Shown here: piece by piece, positions 17,981-27,126 of the stretch
Numbering within the stretch: the stretch's first letter is position 1
Layout: every line of letters starts with the position of its first letter
DNA from: an uncultured Porphyromonadaceae bacterium
Lineage (GTDB): Bacteria > Bacteroidota > Bacteroidia > Bacteroidales > Muribaculaceae
Direction of reading: 5' to 3'
Length of the DNA stretch: 62,521 nucleotides
Assembly (NCBI GenBank): GCA_937892215.1
Contig: CALAVE010000073.1
Coordinates: 1-62,521 of the forward strand
Position numbers and translations under genes: made by a program
The notes under the pieces: generated by a model
What the model saw: the letters and a program-made list of their open reading frames with translations, nothing else
Told to the model about the DNA's origin: nothing
Databases searched by the model: none

Positions 17981-20863
17981 TTATTCTCCCATAATCTTGT
18001 AGGCCAGTGCCACCACGTCGGTTACATCCACATTGCCGTCGCCGTTCACGTCAACCATGGCTGAGTTGTAGTAGTTTACGCTATCACCCATTACCAGCGT
18101 TGAGAGCACTACTATATCCGAAACATCTATATTACCGTCCTGGTTGATGTCGTCCTGCACTGCCGGCATAATATTATAGTACAGTAGGTCCTTGCTCAGA
18201 TAGTGCTGCATGCCGGTCTCATCGTACCAGATAACAACCACACACACCTGTCCGTCCTTGGTGATGGTAAAGCCTTCTTCCGGAACCGGGTCATAGTCCG
18301 GACCCACGATTTCTCCGTCGTAGTAGAAGATGCTGTAAAGCACTTCATAGTCATAGTCGATGTTCTCAACTACAATCTTCGGTGTCAGTGCGCCATAGTA
18401 GGTGCCCGGCTCGGGTATGATTGTGAGTGTCGGCTGGACTATCTCGTAGCGGGCACTGTCGGCATACGTAATGTAACCCACTTCGTCGTAGCAATATGCT
18501 TCCACCTGCAGCGAGCCGCTTCCGTGAACCTCCACAGTCTCATTGTCATCGAAGTTGCCCGTGTCGATGGTTCCGTCGTCATAATACATGGTCCAGTAGC
18601 GGCTTTCGAAGCCAAAGTAACTGTACTGATCCTGAATTTCAAAGCCTACATATACGTTCTGTGTGCTGCTGTACTTGCCGGCAGCAGGGTCAAATGTAAT
18701 CTTAAGTGCCGGAAGAATGGTGTATTCCAGTGTATCCTTCACATTATGCTCTTCCTCATAATTGCCGTCCCAATAGGTGTAGTCAAGTATCAGTTTACCC
18801 GACTTGTCCATAATCACGCTGAAACCATCGTTCTCAAACTCACCCGTGGTGGATGTTCCGTCTTCGAACAGAACCTTCCATGTGCCCTCGCGCAAGGATG
18901 CGTTGTCGACGCTGACCCAGCCGGAAATCCTCTTTCGGCCGTAGAACACCCCGGCTTCAGGTTGTATCATCATATCAAAATAGGCCGGCCCGCAGTCATT
19001 AACCTCAAAGTGCGGGTAGTTCTCGTAGCGGGTGCCGGAAGCATCGAATGCCCACACAGCAAGTGTCGTCGGCTCTGTCAGACTGATTCCCACCTCAGGA
19101 TTGTAGATGCTTGCGTTGGCCGCAGTGGTGTCACCGGCCAGGTTGTAGTATATAATACCGGTGAATGGCACATCACCCTGAGTGGCTGTGATATGCAGCG
19201 TCATTGGGCGGTAATATATCTCTTGTTGGTCCAGATCATAACTGAACGTAATGGGAGGGATTATATCGTAGCGGGCACTGTCGGTGTAAGTCAACTCCCT
19301 GTCGAACTCTGAACTGTAGTATGTCATTGTGGCATATACCCAGCCGCTGCGGTCCACGTAGATGTCCCAGCTTCCCTCGTCGCTTGTGCCGGTTGTCCCA
19401 TCGTCAAACTTTGCCGACAAAGCGATTCCGAATGGCTCACCCGACACTGTTGCGTAGTTGGCATACACAGTCTGCGGCTCATTGTATGTCCCGCTTTGTG
19501 GTGAGAACTCTATGGCATTGTCGTCGTAGGGCAGGTAGTAGGGATAGAACTGAAGGGTGCCGTTGTAGATCGCTAAGAATCCGTGTGCGCCCACGTAGTC
19601 GCCCTCTTTAACCTTGCTGAAATCTTCTATCCCGAAGCGGTTGTAAACCAGTATTTCCGATTCATCCTGCAGATCCACTAATGTGAAGGCGGCCTTGCCA
19701 CTGATTGTGGTGATGTCCTTTGCCCTTCCCTGGATAGCAAACAACTGGCTCTGCTTGTCGGCGGTCAGTGAACTTATTATGGTCACCCCCTCGGGCCAAG
19801 CAGTGCTTCCGCCACCAACCCCCGACGAGAAGTTGTCGGGTGATGTGAGCTCCGTCAGGCCACTGTAGTCCGACTTGGTTCCGATGATATTCGATTGTAT
19901 TCTAAGGCCGTTCTCGTACGTCTGGCCCACATTGCCGTAAACCAGCATCATGTCTCCGTTGTCATCGCGCAGATACAAGTAACTGCCCGACTGGTACACC
20001 GCGTACATGTTGCAGGTGAATTCCACGCGTGTGCCGGTGGGTAGGGCGTTATACTCAGCCACGCTGTTCACTGTGTGACGCACAGTGAACGTGGTCTGGG
20101 CCAGACCGCTCCACGAATATTCTCCGAAGTCGTCCACGCTATAGCCGCGAACGCTCACTGTGGCATCATTTTGCAGTGTGAAAGCAGCGATGTATTCTTC
20201 ACCGCCGTACTTGGGATCGGTCCCGTCAAGGGTGTAGCGAAGGCCACCGCGGTAATAACTCGCCGGCGTGAACATAATGTAGGTGTCGGTAGTTATCTCG
20301 CCACCGGTAGGCTCAATCATGGGTGTCTCCAGACTGTAGGTCTCACCGCCTTCGGTCTCGATTATCATGCTCGTAATGCGAGTCACGGCAATGTTTCCGA
20401 GGGTTAATGTCACATGTGTAACTCCGTGAGTGGCCGGACCGGTCCATGTGCTGGTCACGTTACCGTCATATACACACGTGCTGCCTTCCACATCGGGAAC
20501 CACCAGACCGAGGTCAATCAAGTCCATCTCTTCTTGCGTTGACGATGAGCCGTAAGGCTTAAAAGCATATCCCGACGATGGATGAACAAAGGAAATGCTC
20601 GTAATCGTTGCCTCATTCATGGTCTGAATCGAGATAGAATTGTACTTGTACACTCGTAGAGCGGTCCCATTGGAGTAGTACTGCGGGTCGGTAGTGCCGT
20701 TAGCTTTCGAGAAAGCAACGGTCAATACGCCTCCTAAATCAACGGTCGGGTTCTTGTCGCCATTTGCAAGACTCTCAGAAAACGTTACCGTTGTTGTCAC
20801 AGGTTCAGCGTAAGCAAGCATTGCCAGCATCACTGCGAAGACATAAGTAAATAAGCGTTTCAT
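17981..20863 (-). CDS. Large secreted protein: chitobiase-type and OB-fold domains, dockerin repeats
   Basis: 960 residues with a signal peptide (MKRLFTYVFAVMLAMLAYA). Residues about 30-170 form a beta domain (ITSISFVHPSSGYAFKPYG) seen in related surface proteins; 179-265 a CHB_HEX_C-like unit (LRYTLDGTDPKYGGEEY); 264-450 an OB-fold unit (SYLYLRDDNGDMMLVYGNVG). Residues 450-900 hold repeated Ig-like units, each ending in a variant of TYADSARYEI. The final 57 residues are two canonical dockerin type I repeats (DINQDGNIDVSD, DVNGDGNVDVTD). A TAnnTTTG box lies upstream. No enzymatic motif is visible. Confidence 0.8.
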   Translation of the reverse strand: MKRLFTYVFAVMLAMLAYAEPVTTTVTFSESLANGDKNPTVDLGGVLTVAFSKANGTTDPQYYSNGTALRVYKYNSISIQTMNEATITSISFVHPSSGYAFKPYGSSSTQEEMDLIDLGLVVPDVEGSTCVYDGNVTSTWTGPATHGVTHVTLTLGNIAVTRITSMIIETEGGETYSLETPMIEPTGGEITTDTYIMFTPASYYRGGLRYTLDGTDPKYGGEEYIAAFTLQNDATVSVRGYSVDDFGEYSWSGLAQTTFTVRHTVNSVAEYNALPTGTRVEFTCNMYAVYQSGSYLYLRDDNGDMMLVYGNVGQTYENGLRIQSNIIGTKSDYSGLTELTSPDNFSSGVGGGSTAWPEGVTIISSLTADKQSQLFAIQGRAKDITTISGKAAFTLVDLQDESEILVYNRFGIEDFSKVKEGDYVGAHGFLAIYNGTLQFYPYYLPYDDNAIEFSPQSGTYNEPQTVYANYATVSGEPFGIALSAKFDDGTTGTSDEGSWDIYVDRSGWVYATMTYYSSEFDRELTYTDSARYDIIPPITFSYDLDQQEIYYRPMTLHITATQGDVPFTGIIYYNLAGDTTAANASIYNPEVGISLTEPTTLAVWAFDASGTRYENYPHFEVNDCGPAYFDMMIQPEAGVFYGRKRISGWVSVDNASLREGTWKVLFEDGTSTTGEFENDGFSVIMDKSGKLILDYTYWDGNYEEEHNVKDTLEYTILPALKITFDPAAGKYSSTQNVYVGFEIQDQYSYFGFESRYWTMYYDDGTIDTGNFDDNETVEVHGSGSLQVEAYCYDEVGYITYADSARYEIVQPTLTIIPEPGTYYGALTPKIVVENIDYDYEVLYSIFYYDGEIVGPDYDPVPEEGFTITKDGQVCVVVIWYDETGMQHYLSKDLLYYNIMPAVQDDINQDGNIDVSDIVVLSTLVMGDSVNYYNSAMVDVNGDGNVDVTDVVALAYKIMGE

Positions 20864-20959
20864 AATGCTTTGTATTTTAGTTAATTAATCGATAAATTCC
20901 AGCCTTGATGCTTTGTGATTTGTTCCAGTTTATTCAACTAAATGGATTCTACACAATGC

Positions 20960-20967
20960 AAATATAA
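20960..20967 (-). promoter_or_regulatory. -7 box of the 960-residue gene
   Basis: TATATTTG on the minus strand, about 96 bases before the start; no convincing TTTG at the expected distance. The remaining interval to 21305 is AT-rich, with a poly-T/A tract at 20980-21010 and the tandem repeats listed separately. Confidence 0.4.
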
Positions 20968-21139
20968 ACAAATTTTTGAAATATTTTTTCTTTTTTTTCT
21001 TTTTTTCAGTAAAAAACATGAAAAACTCTGTAAAGGTGGGTTCTATATATAGAGTGAGTCAGATTGGTTCGGGTCACCGAGCAGATTTATCGAAACCCTC
21101 GAAGCCGTATTGACATGGAAATCCCCCTCCCCAGATGTG

Positions 21140-21240
21140 CCTATAATCTGCCAAAATCGATATTTTTTTCCGGTTTTGGCAACTTTTAACCCCTATAATC
21201 TGCCAAAATCGATATTTTTTTTCAGTTTTGGTAACTTTTA
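21140..21240 (+). repeat. Tandem palindrome-bearing repeat upstream of the ATPase gene (candidate operator)
   Basis: Two copies, 52 bases apart (21140-21189 and 21192-21240), of CCTATAATCTGCCAAAATCG plus ATA, a T run and TTTTGGYAACTTTTA. Copy 1 contains the inverted repeat TGCCAAAA/TTTTGGCA; copy 2 has one change (TTTTGGTA). The position immediately upstream of a promoter box suggests a regulator-binding site or paired hairpins. Confidence 0.65.
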
Positions 21241-21254
21241 CGACGGTTTTTTAT

Positions 21255-21262
21255 TATCTTTG
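21255..21262 (+). promoter_or_regulatory. -7 box of the DUF234 ATPase gene
   Basis: TATCTTTG, 43 bases before the start. The only nearby TTTG (21227-21230, inside repeat copy 2) is 24 nt away, longer than the usual spacing. Confidence 0.5.
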
Positions 21263-21305
21263 CGGCAGTAAATTAGGTGGCTTAATTAATCTAAAATAGT
21301 TCTTT

Positions 21306-22727
21306 ATGGATTCACATTTCATTGGGAGACAGGAGGAAATACAACGTCTGCAAGATATATGTTCATCTGGTGTGCCCGAATTCGTTACGGTCTATGGACG
21401 TCGGCGCGTGGGAAAGACTTATTTGATTCAGCAGTTTTTTAACAATAGCTTCGCATTCTCTGCAACAGGAATAATTGATGGAGATAAGAATGACGAGCTA
21501 TTCTCGTTTACGAGTGCGTTGATAAAGGCTGGTCATACAGGTCCGCGGGCTAAGAATTGGTTGGAAGCATTTGAAATGCTCGAAAATGTCTTGGAAAAAA
21601 GACACTATAACGGCAGGTGTGTCATCTATATTGATGAACTACCCAGTTTCGATACCCCTCGGTCTGGGTTTGTTCGTGCTTTAGGGCATTTCTGGAACAC
21701 ATGGGCTTCGCTAAGAAATGACGTGATTTTAATCGTATGTGGCTCAGCTACATCGTGGATGATTGATAACATAATAGATAATCATGGAGGACTTCATGAC
21801 CGGACCACACATACAATTTACTTGCAACAGTTTAATTTGGCTGAATCAGAGACATATCTGAAGTCGCGGAACATCCGGTGGCCAAGGAGAATGATTCTCG
21901 AAGCATATATGATGCTTGGCGGAATACCTTATTATCTTAGTTTGCTGACCAACAAGGAAAGCCTTGCGCAAAACATCGATAGGCTTTATTTCAGAAGTAA
22001 GTCGGAACTGGGGCAAGAATATCATAGACTTTATTCTTCACTGTTCAAAACACCTGAGCCTTATCTTAGAATCGTAGAGGAATTGGGACGGCACAAACAT
22101 GGTATGTCTCGTAATGAAATCGCTCAGGCATTGAAAGTGGCATCCAGTGGTGCCCTGACAAAGCAAATAGAAAATCTGGTTAATTGTGACATTATTCGGC
22201 GGTATATTACGAAATCGAGAGGTAAACTCAAAGTTAACGATGCATATTATCAATTAACCGACATGTTCTCATTATTTCATCTGTTCTTCTCTAAGCGACT
22301 CACAACCGCCGATTACTGGCAGCAAAACCTCAATACACCAGCTATTAACACCTGGCGAGGACTTGCTTTTGAACAAGTTTGTATGGTGCATATAAATCAG
22401 ATAAGGAAAGCGTTGGGGCTTAGCAGGATAGCTGTTGAATATTACTCGTGGAGAAGTTCTTCTGTGCCTAAAGCTCAAATTGATATGATTATTGAGCGCG
22501 CCGACCGCATGATAAACTTGTGTGAAATTAAATATGCGCCGGCCGAATATGTTATCACTGCTGAGGATGACAAAAAAATGAGAAACCGTTCTTCTTCCTT
22601 CATACAAGAAACCAAATCCAAGTGTGGAATCCTTCCAACTTGGGTTACCACTTTTGGCCTTTTTAACAACGAGTATGCGGCTGAAGTATCATATCAAGTA
22701 GTGATGGATGACTTGTTCATGATGTGA
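21306..22727 (+). CDS. AAA ATPase with DUF234-type C-terminal domain
   Basis: 473 residues. N-terminal archaeal-type ATPase domain: FIGRQEEIQRL, Walker A YGRRRVGKT (about 30-38), Walker B region CVIYIDELPSF, sensor GSATSWM. Then a winged-helix segment (GMSRNEIAQALKVASSGALT) and a C-terminal PD-(D/E)xK-like DUF234 region (WRGLAFEQVC, QIDMIIERADRMINLCEIKY, where D..E.K could be a nuclease core). Such genes are common and often multicopy in Bacteroidales; their cellular job is not established. The gene is AT-richer than its neighbours and stands alone, suggesting transfer. Confidence 0.88.
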   Translation: MDSHFIGRQEEIQRLQDICSSGVPEFVTVYGRRRVGKTYLIQQFFNNSFAFSATGIIDGDKNDELFSFTSALIKAGHTGPRAKNWLEAFEMLENVLEKRHYNGRCVIYIDELPSFDTPRSGFVRALGHFWNTWASLRNDVILIVCGSATSWMIDNIIDNHGGLHDRTTHTIYLQQFNLAESETYLKSRNIRWPRRMILEAYMMLGGIPYYLSLLTNKESLAQNIDRLYFRSKSELGQEYHRLYSSLFKTPEPYLRIVEELGRHKHGMSRNEIAQALKVASSGALTKQIENLVNCDIIRRYITKSRGKLKVNDAYYQLTDMFSLFHLFFSKRLTTADYWQQNLNTPAINTWRGLAFEQVCMVHINQIRKALGLSRIAVEYYSWRSSSVPKAQIDMIIERADRMINLCEIKYAPAEYVITAEDDKKMRNRSSSFIQETKSKCGILPTWVTTFGLFNNEYAAEVSYQVVMDDLFMM

Positions 22728-22764
22728 AACAAATTTGCTCTGATTCGTATCCGTGCGAAAAAGA

Positions 22765-22790
22765 GAAGCCCGCCGGTGATGGCGGGTCTC
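22765..22790. terminator. Bidirectional terminator between the ATPase gene and serS
   Basis: GAGAAGCCCGCC/GGCGGGTCTC hairpin between two converging stop codons. Confidence 0.65.
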
Positions 22791-22838
22791 CTTTATCCGG
22801 ATTTGGCTTGTCGTTTCCTTGCGAAAAATTGCCTACTC

Positions 22839-24110
22839 TCAGTCTATTATGTCGAAGCCGGTGTACTTGCGCAGTACCTCGGGCACCACAATGCCCTCGG
22901 GGGTCTGGTTGTTCTCCAGCAACGCGGCCACTATGCGCGGCAGTGCCAGGGCCGAGCCGTTCAGAGTGTGACACAGATGTGTCTTCTTGTCATCTCCACG
23001 GTAACGGCATTTCAGACGGTTGGCCTGATAGGTCTCAAAGTTGCTCACCGAACTCACCTCCAGCCAGCGCTTCTGGGCGGCGCTCCACACCTCAAAGTCG
23101 AAAGTTATGGCACTGGTGAAACTCATGTCACCTCCGCATAGGCGCAGTATGTGCCACGGCAGACCCAGTTTCTCCAGCAGACCCTGCACGTGGTCCTTCA
23201 TCTCTTCCAGGGCGGCGTATGAATCCTCGGGGCGCTCTATGCGAACTATCTCCACCTTGTCGAACTGGTGCAGACGGTTCAGGCCGCGAACGTCCTTACC
23301 ATAGGAACCTGCCTCGCGGCGGAAGCAGGCGCTGTAGGCGCAATTCTTCTTGGGCAGTTCGTCCTGACGCAGTATCACGTCGCGGTAGATGTTGGTTACC
23401 GGAACTTCGGCGGTGGGTATCAGGTAGAAGTTATCCACTTGGCAGTGATACATCTGGCCTTCCTTGTCTGGTAATTGGCCTGTGCCTATGCCTGAATCCT
23501 CGTTCACCACGTAAGGCGGTTCCACTTCCACGTACCCTGCTTTCCAAGCCTCGTCAAGGAAGAACTGGATGAGCGCGCGCTGCAGACGGGCGCCCTTGCC
23601 GATATATACCGGGAATCCGGCACCGGTTATCTTCACACCCAGGTCAAAGTCGATGATGCCGTATTTCTTCGCCAGTTCCCAGTGGGGCAGGGCATCGTCG
23701 CCCAAGTTTGGCATGGGGCCACCTTCTTTCTCCACCACGTTGTCCTCGGCGGTGCGTCCCTCGGGAACTCCGGCGTATGGCAGGTTGGGGATGGTGAGCA
23801 GTATTTCTGTTATCTGGTTCTCAATGTTTTTCAGATTGTCGTCAATCTCTTTGTTCGCTGTCTTCAGGTTGGCCACGGCCTCCTTGGCTGCGTTGGCCTC
23901 GTCGCGCTTCCCTTCTTTCATGAGCGCGCCTATGGCGGCTGCCATCTTATTCAGTTCGGCAGCATTGTCATCGCGTGTCTTCTGGGCGGCTTTGCGCTGC
24001 TTGTCCAGTTCCACAATCCGCATTATCGGTTCACGACCGTCGAAATGCTTCACGGCCAGACGTTCTATTACTTTCTCGGGATTCTCGTTGATTACTTGTA
24101 AAGTTAACAT
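22839..24110 (-). CDS. serS: Seryl-tRNA synthetase
   Basis: Charges tRNA-Ser and is also needed on the selenocysteine route where that exists. 423 residues. N-terminal two-helix coiled-coil arm (about 30-105, rich in K/E/A), then the class II catalytic core: TAEVPVTN, motif 2 FRREAGSYGKDVRGLNRLHQ, motif 3 NGSALALPR. RBS AAAGGAG before the ATG. It follows ftsZ after 49 nt on the same strand and is probably part of the same or an overlapping transcript. Confidence 0.98.
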   Translation of the reverse strand: MLTLQVINENPEKVIERLAVKHFDGREPIMRIVELDKQRKAAQKTRDDNAAELNKMAAAIGALMKEGKRDEANAAKEAVANLKTANKEIDDNLKNIENQITEILLTIPNLPYAGVPEGRTAEDNVVEKEGGPMPNLGDDALPHWELAKKYGIIDFDLGVKITGAGFPVYIGKGARLQRALIQFFLDEAWKAGYVEVEPPYVVNEDSGIGTGQLPDKEGQMYHCQVDNFYLIPTAEVPVTNIYRDVILRQDELPKKNCAYSACFRREAGSYGKDVRGLNRLHQFDKVEIVRIERPEDSYAALEEMKDHVQGLLEKLGLPWHILRLCGGDMSFTSAITFDFEVWSAAQKRWLEVSSVSNFETYQANRLKCRYRGDDKKTHLCHTLNGSALALPRIVAALLENNQTPEGIVVPEVLRKYTGFDIID

Positions 24111-24159
24111 TGTTTTCTCCTTTGTTTATTCCTCGTTTTATCTTGTTCCTCGATTAATC

Positions 24160-25551
24160 TTACTCAAAGTTCAGCACTATTCCGCCGTTATCTCCTTTTT
24201 TGTGGGTCACTTCGGGGACTACTGGCTCATCCTGCTCAGGCTTGGGCGCCGACTGCATTGCCTCAATCTCGCTCTTGAACTGAGGCGAACGGCCGTATGT
24301 GGGGGTGCTCTCCAACTTCTCTATTATGTCGTCGTTGTCCAGGTCTTCGGGACGCAGAAGCACATATTGCGCGGCAGCCTGAGTGGTTTCGTAAGCGCGC
24401 AGGTTGTCGCCGTAGAAACTTTCCATCTCCTTCTTTGCGGCTTCCGACACTTTTTCGGGCTTGTGCTCAGGCTCGCGCCGCTTCTGGCTCGCCACTTCGT
24501 TGCTGGGGCGCTCGTCATTCTCAAGCGACATCTCAAATCCGGCTGCCAGCACCGTAATCTTGATGCGGTCGTCCAGTGTCTCGTCCTTGGTGGTGCCCCA
24601 GATGGTATCCACTTCGCTGCCGAACTGGGCCATAAACTCCTTCACCTCGTCTATCTCCTTCATCTTGAACGGATTGCTGGCGTTGGGGTTATAATAGAAA
24701 TTGAACAGTATGCGTTTCGACATGCTGATGTCGCGGTTCTTCAGCAGAGGCGACTCCAGAGCGTTCTCTATTGCCTTGGTCACGCGGTGCTCTCCCTCTC
24801 CGTAGCCCGAACTGATAATGGCCACACCTCCGTTTTTCAGGGTGGTGTTCACATCGTTGAAGTCCAGGTTAATCTTTCCGTTCTTGGTGATAAGTTCCGA
24901 GATGCTTCGGGCGGCCACCGACAGGGTGTCGTCCGACTTCTCGAACGCGTCGTCTATCGACAGGTCGGGATAGATGTCGGTCAGGCGCTCGTTGTTGATT
25001 ATCAGCAGGGCATCCACAAACTCTCGCATCTTCTTGGCTCCTTCCAGAGCCTTGATTATCTTCTTCTGGCCCTCAAACAGGAACGGTATGGTTACGATTC
25101 CCACCGTGAGCAAATCGCGCTCGCGCGCTATGCGGGAAACCACAGGACCGGCTCCGGTGCCTGTGCCGCCACCCATTCCGGCGGTGATAAACACCATTTT
25201 GGTGGCGTCATCGAACAGATTGTTGATTTCCTCTGCGCTTTCCTCTGCGGCCTGACGTGCTTTTTCAGGGTCATTTCCCGCACCCAGCCCCCTGAGTATC
25301 TCCGGACCTATCAGAAGTCGGTTGTGAACAGGTGAGTTCTTCAGCGCCTGATTGTCGGTATTTATAACCACAAACGACACTCCCTCTATATTTTGGTTAT
25401 ACATGTGACCAACAGCGTTGTTGCCGCCACCGCCCACGCCCACTACCTTTATGATTTTGGGCGTATCATTTTCCTCGGTGAATCCGGGATTCGTAGTTAT
25501 TTCGGGATTATTATCCATCATTTTATTTTCGTTTTTGCGCTCTTGTTCCAT
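24160..25551 (-). CDS. ftsZ: Cell division GTPase FtsZ
   Basis: Tubulin homologue forming the division ring. 463 residues: N-terminal tail of about 30 residues, GTP-binding GVGGGGNNAV (38-47) and tubulin signature GGGTGTGAGP (127-136), T7-loop region NLDFNDV, then an acidic linker (330-450) and a C-terminal tail ending GGIVLNFE. The ATG at 25551 is chosen; Met11 or Met12 are alternatives. It is separated from ftsA by 222 nt holding a large palindromic repeat, and has its own strong promoter. Confidence 0.98.
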   Translation of the reverse strand: MEQERKNENKMMDNNPEITTNPGFTEENDTPKIIKVVGVGGGGNNAVGHMYNQNIEGVSFVVINTDNQALKNSPVHNRLLIGPEILRGLGAGNDPEKARQAAEESAEEINNLFDDATKMVFITAGMGGGTGTGAGPVVSRIARERDLLTVGIVTIPFLFEGQKKIIKALEGAKKMREFVDALLIINNERLTDIYPDLSIDDAFEKSDDTLSVAARSISELITKNGKINLDFNDVNTTLKNGGVAIISSGYGEGEHRVTKAIENALESPLLKNRDISMSKRILFNFYYNPNASNPFKMKEIDEVKEFMAQFGSEVDTIWGTTKDETLDDRIKITVLAAGFEMSLENDERPSNEVASQKRREPEHKPEKVSEAAKKEMESFYGDNLRAYETTQAAAQYVLLRPEDLDNDDIIEKLESTPTYGRSPQFKSEIEAMQSAPKPEQDEPVVPEVTHKKGDNGGIVLNFE

Positions 25552-25558
25552 TTTCCTG

Positions 25559-25589
25559 CAAAGATAGTCATTAATTCACTAACTTTCAA
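25559..25589 (-). promoter_or_regulatory. ftsZ proximal promoter
   Basis: Minus strand CTTG (25589-25587 for TTG), 20-nt spacer, TATCTTTG (25566-25559). Only seven bases (CAGGAAA) separate the box from the ATG, so the transcript would have a very short or no leader. Confidence 0.65.
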
Positions 25590-25597
25590 GGTGTCTT

Positions 25598-25755
25598 CTA
25601 TAAATTAACTTGCGATGATTTTGAATTTATATCAAGCAGATGCGAGGTTAAAGGTGCAGCGGCGTAGCGGGCTACGCTGCAAGACTTTTGCGCAGCGGAT
25701 GCCGATAGGAAACAAAATCAGCCAAGAACACATCGTTACTTTTATTAATTTATAG
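25598..25755. repeat. Large palindromic element between ftsA and ftsZ
   Basis: Nested inverted repeats: outer CTATAAATTAA (25598-25608)/TTAATTTATAG (25745-25755), then CGATG (25613-25617)/CATCG (25731-25735), GATTTTG (25617-25623)/CAAAATC (25713-25719), and a central hairpin GCGTAG-CGGG-CTACGC (25662-25677). Core segments (TGCGA, AGCGGGCTA, GATGCCGA.AG.AAAC) are shared with 46185-46304. Confidence 0.75.
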
Positions 25756-25773
25756 AGCACACCTCAATTCTTT

Positions 25774-27093
25774 TTATTGGTCACTGTCGTTTTCCGACAA
25801 CAGATTGTTGATTGAGTCTTTCAATTTCCTTACCCATGAACTGCTTTTTGGCTCGGGTTTCGGTGCCGGTTCGGGGTTCGATTCTTCCGTGGGCTTTGTC
25901 TCTGGTTCGCTCTCTCCCCAGTTGAAGTTGCCGGCCTCGTTGAATGTCTCTTGCTCTATGCAACTTTCACTGTCGCCCAGCAGGTCGGCTCCGGTGGCTA
26001 TGATTGAGAATAGTTCTATGTATTCGGAGCGGTTGTGGCTGTGGTTCAGGAAGTTGATGCTCTGGGGCTGTTCGCCCAGACGCACCTTCACCTTCGACGC
26101 TTCTTCCAGTGTGTGTGCCAAGCCGTTCATCTGTGCGCCGCCGCCCACCAGAACTATGCTCTTCACATCCTGGGCAGTGAGCCCCGAGTCGTTTATCTGT
26201 TTCACTATGTTAGCCACGAGTTCTCCCACGCGGGCCGAAATATACTGAACGGCCTCATTGCTGTTTATTCCGTCTATCACCACGCTCTCGGCACTCATAT
26301 CCAGCGGATTGTTGAGCGTCTTCTTCACTCGCTCGGCATCCTCTTCCAGCACGCTCAGCCCCTTCGCTATATCCAGCGATATGTTGCGGCTGCCTATGGG
26401 CAACGTTGCCAAGTAGTAGAGTGAGTCGGACTTGAAGATGGCCACGGTAGTGGTCTCGGCTCCTATGTCCACCAGCATGCAGCCCAGTGTGCGCTCGGCG
26501 GTGGTCAGTATCTGCTTGCCCATGGCCAGCGGAGTAACCACATACTTGCGCACCACCACGTTGTTGTTATCTTTGATGGCTCGCTCCAGGTTGAGCTTCA
26601 GAGCGGTCTTAGCCACTATCAGGTTCACTTTCACGTTGATTTGTGAACCTGTGTAACCCACCGGGGCCTCGGTAACCACTTGCTTGTCTATCGCGTATGA
26701 ACGGGGCTCCACGTCCACAGTCTCATAGCCGCTTATTATGGCTTCGCCGGCAGCGCTCTCAGCGCGCTTAACGTCATCGGCGGTAACCGGCTGTGCCGGA
26801 TTCAGCGGACGGTTCACCTCGTTCATCACTGAGTGGACCGAACGCCCGCCTACACCCACAAACACACTCTTAATCTCGCCATCCACACCCGATGACAGTC
26901 GGGTAATTATCCGGCTTACGCATGCGTGGGTGGTGGTGATGTTTTGTACACATCCGTAACGCACGCAGTTCTTCACGTCTTCACGCTCCAGATTGCGCAC
27001 GTTCAGCACTCCGGTCGGAGTCTTTTCAGCTACAGCACCCACTATCTTGGAGCTGCCTATCTCTATAGCTACTACAAATTGTTTGTTACTCAT
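25774..27093 (-). CDS. ftsA: Cell division protein FtsA
   Basis: Actin-like ATPase that tethers FtsZ filaments to the membrane. 439 residues; phosphate-binding IEIGSSKIVG near the N-terminus, SHV-type inserted domain, phosphate 2 VDIGAETTTVA, adenosine motif VLVGGGAQMNGL. A low-complexity linker (E/P/K-rich) leads to a C-terminal amphipathic helix WVRKLKDSINNLL, the expected membrane anchor. 33 nt downstream of ftsQ. Confidence 0.97.
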   Translation of the reverse strand: MSNKQFVVAIEIGSSKIVGAVAEKTPTGVLNVRNLEREDVKNCVRYGCVQNITTTHACVSRIITRLSSGVDGEIKSVFVGVGGRSVHSVMNEVNRPLNPAQPVTADDVKRAESAAGEAIISGYETVDVEPRSYAIDKQVVTEAPVGYTGSQINVKVNLIVAKTALKLNLERAIKDNNNVVVRKYVVTPLAMGKQILTTAERTLGCMLVDIGAETTTVAIFKSDSLYYLATLPIGSRNISLDIAKGLSVLEEDAERVKKTLNNPLDMSAESVVIDGINSNEAVQYISARVGELVANIVKQINDSGLTAQDVKSIVLVGGGAQMNGLAHTLEEASKVKVRLGEQPQSINFLNHSHNRSEYIELFSIIATGADLLGDSESCIEQETFNEAGNFNWGESEPETKPTEESNPEPAPKPEPKSSSWVRKLKDSINNLLSENDSDQ

Positions 27094-27126
27094 CGTGTTT
27101 ATTTGGTTATATGTTCTTTAATTTCG

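Noticed and set aside
17981..20863. Dockerin repeats taken as evidence of a cellulosome.
   Set aside because: No cohesins, scaffoldins or glycoside hydrolases in the window; such repeats are widespread in Bacteroidales surface proteins.
21140..21240. Tandem repeats that might be a small CRISPR array.
   Set aside because: Only two nearly contiguous copies with no variable spacers and no cas genes; palindromic operator-like sites fit better.
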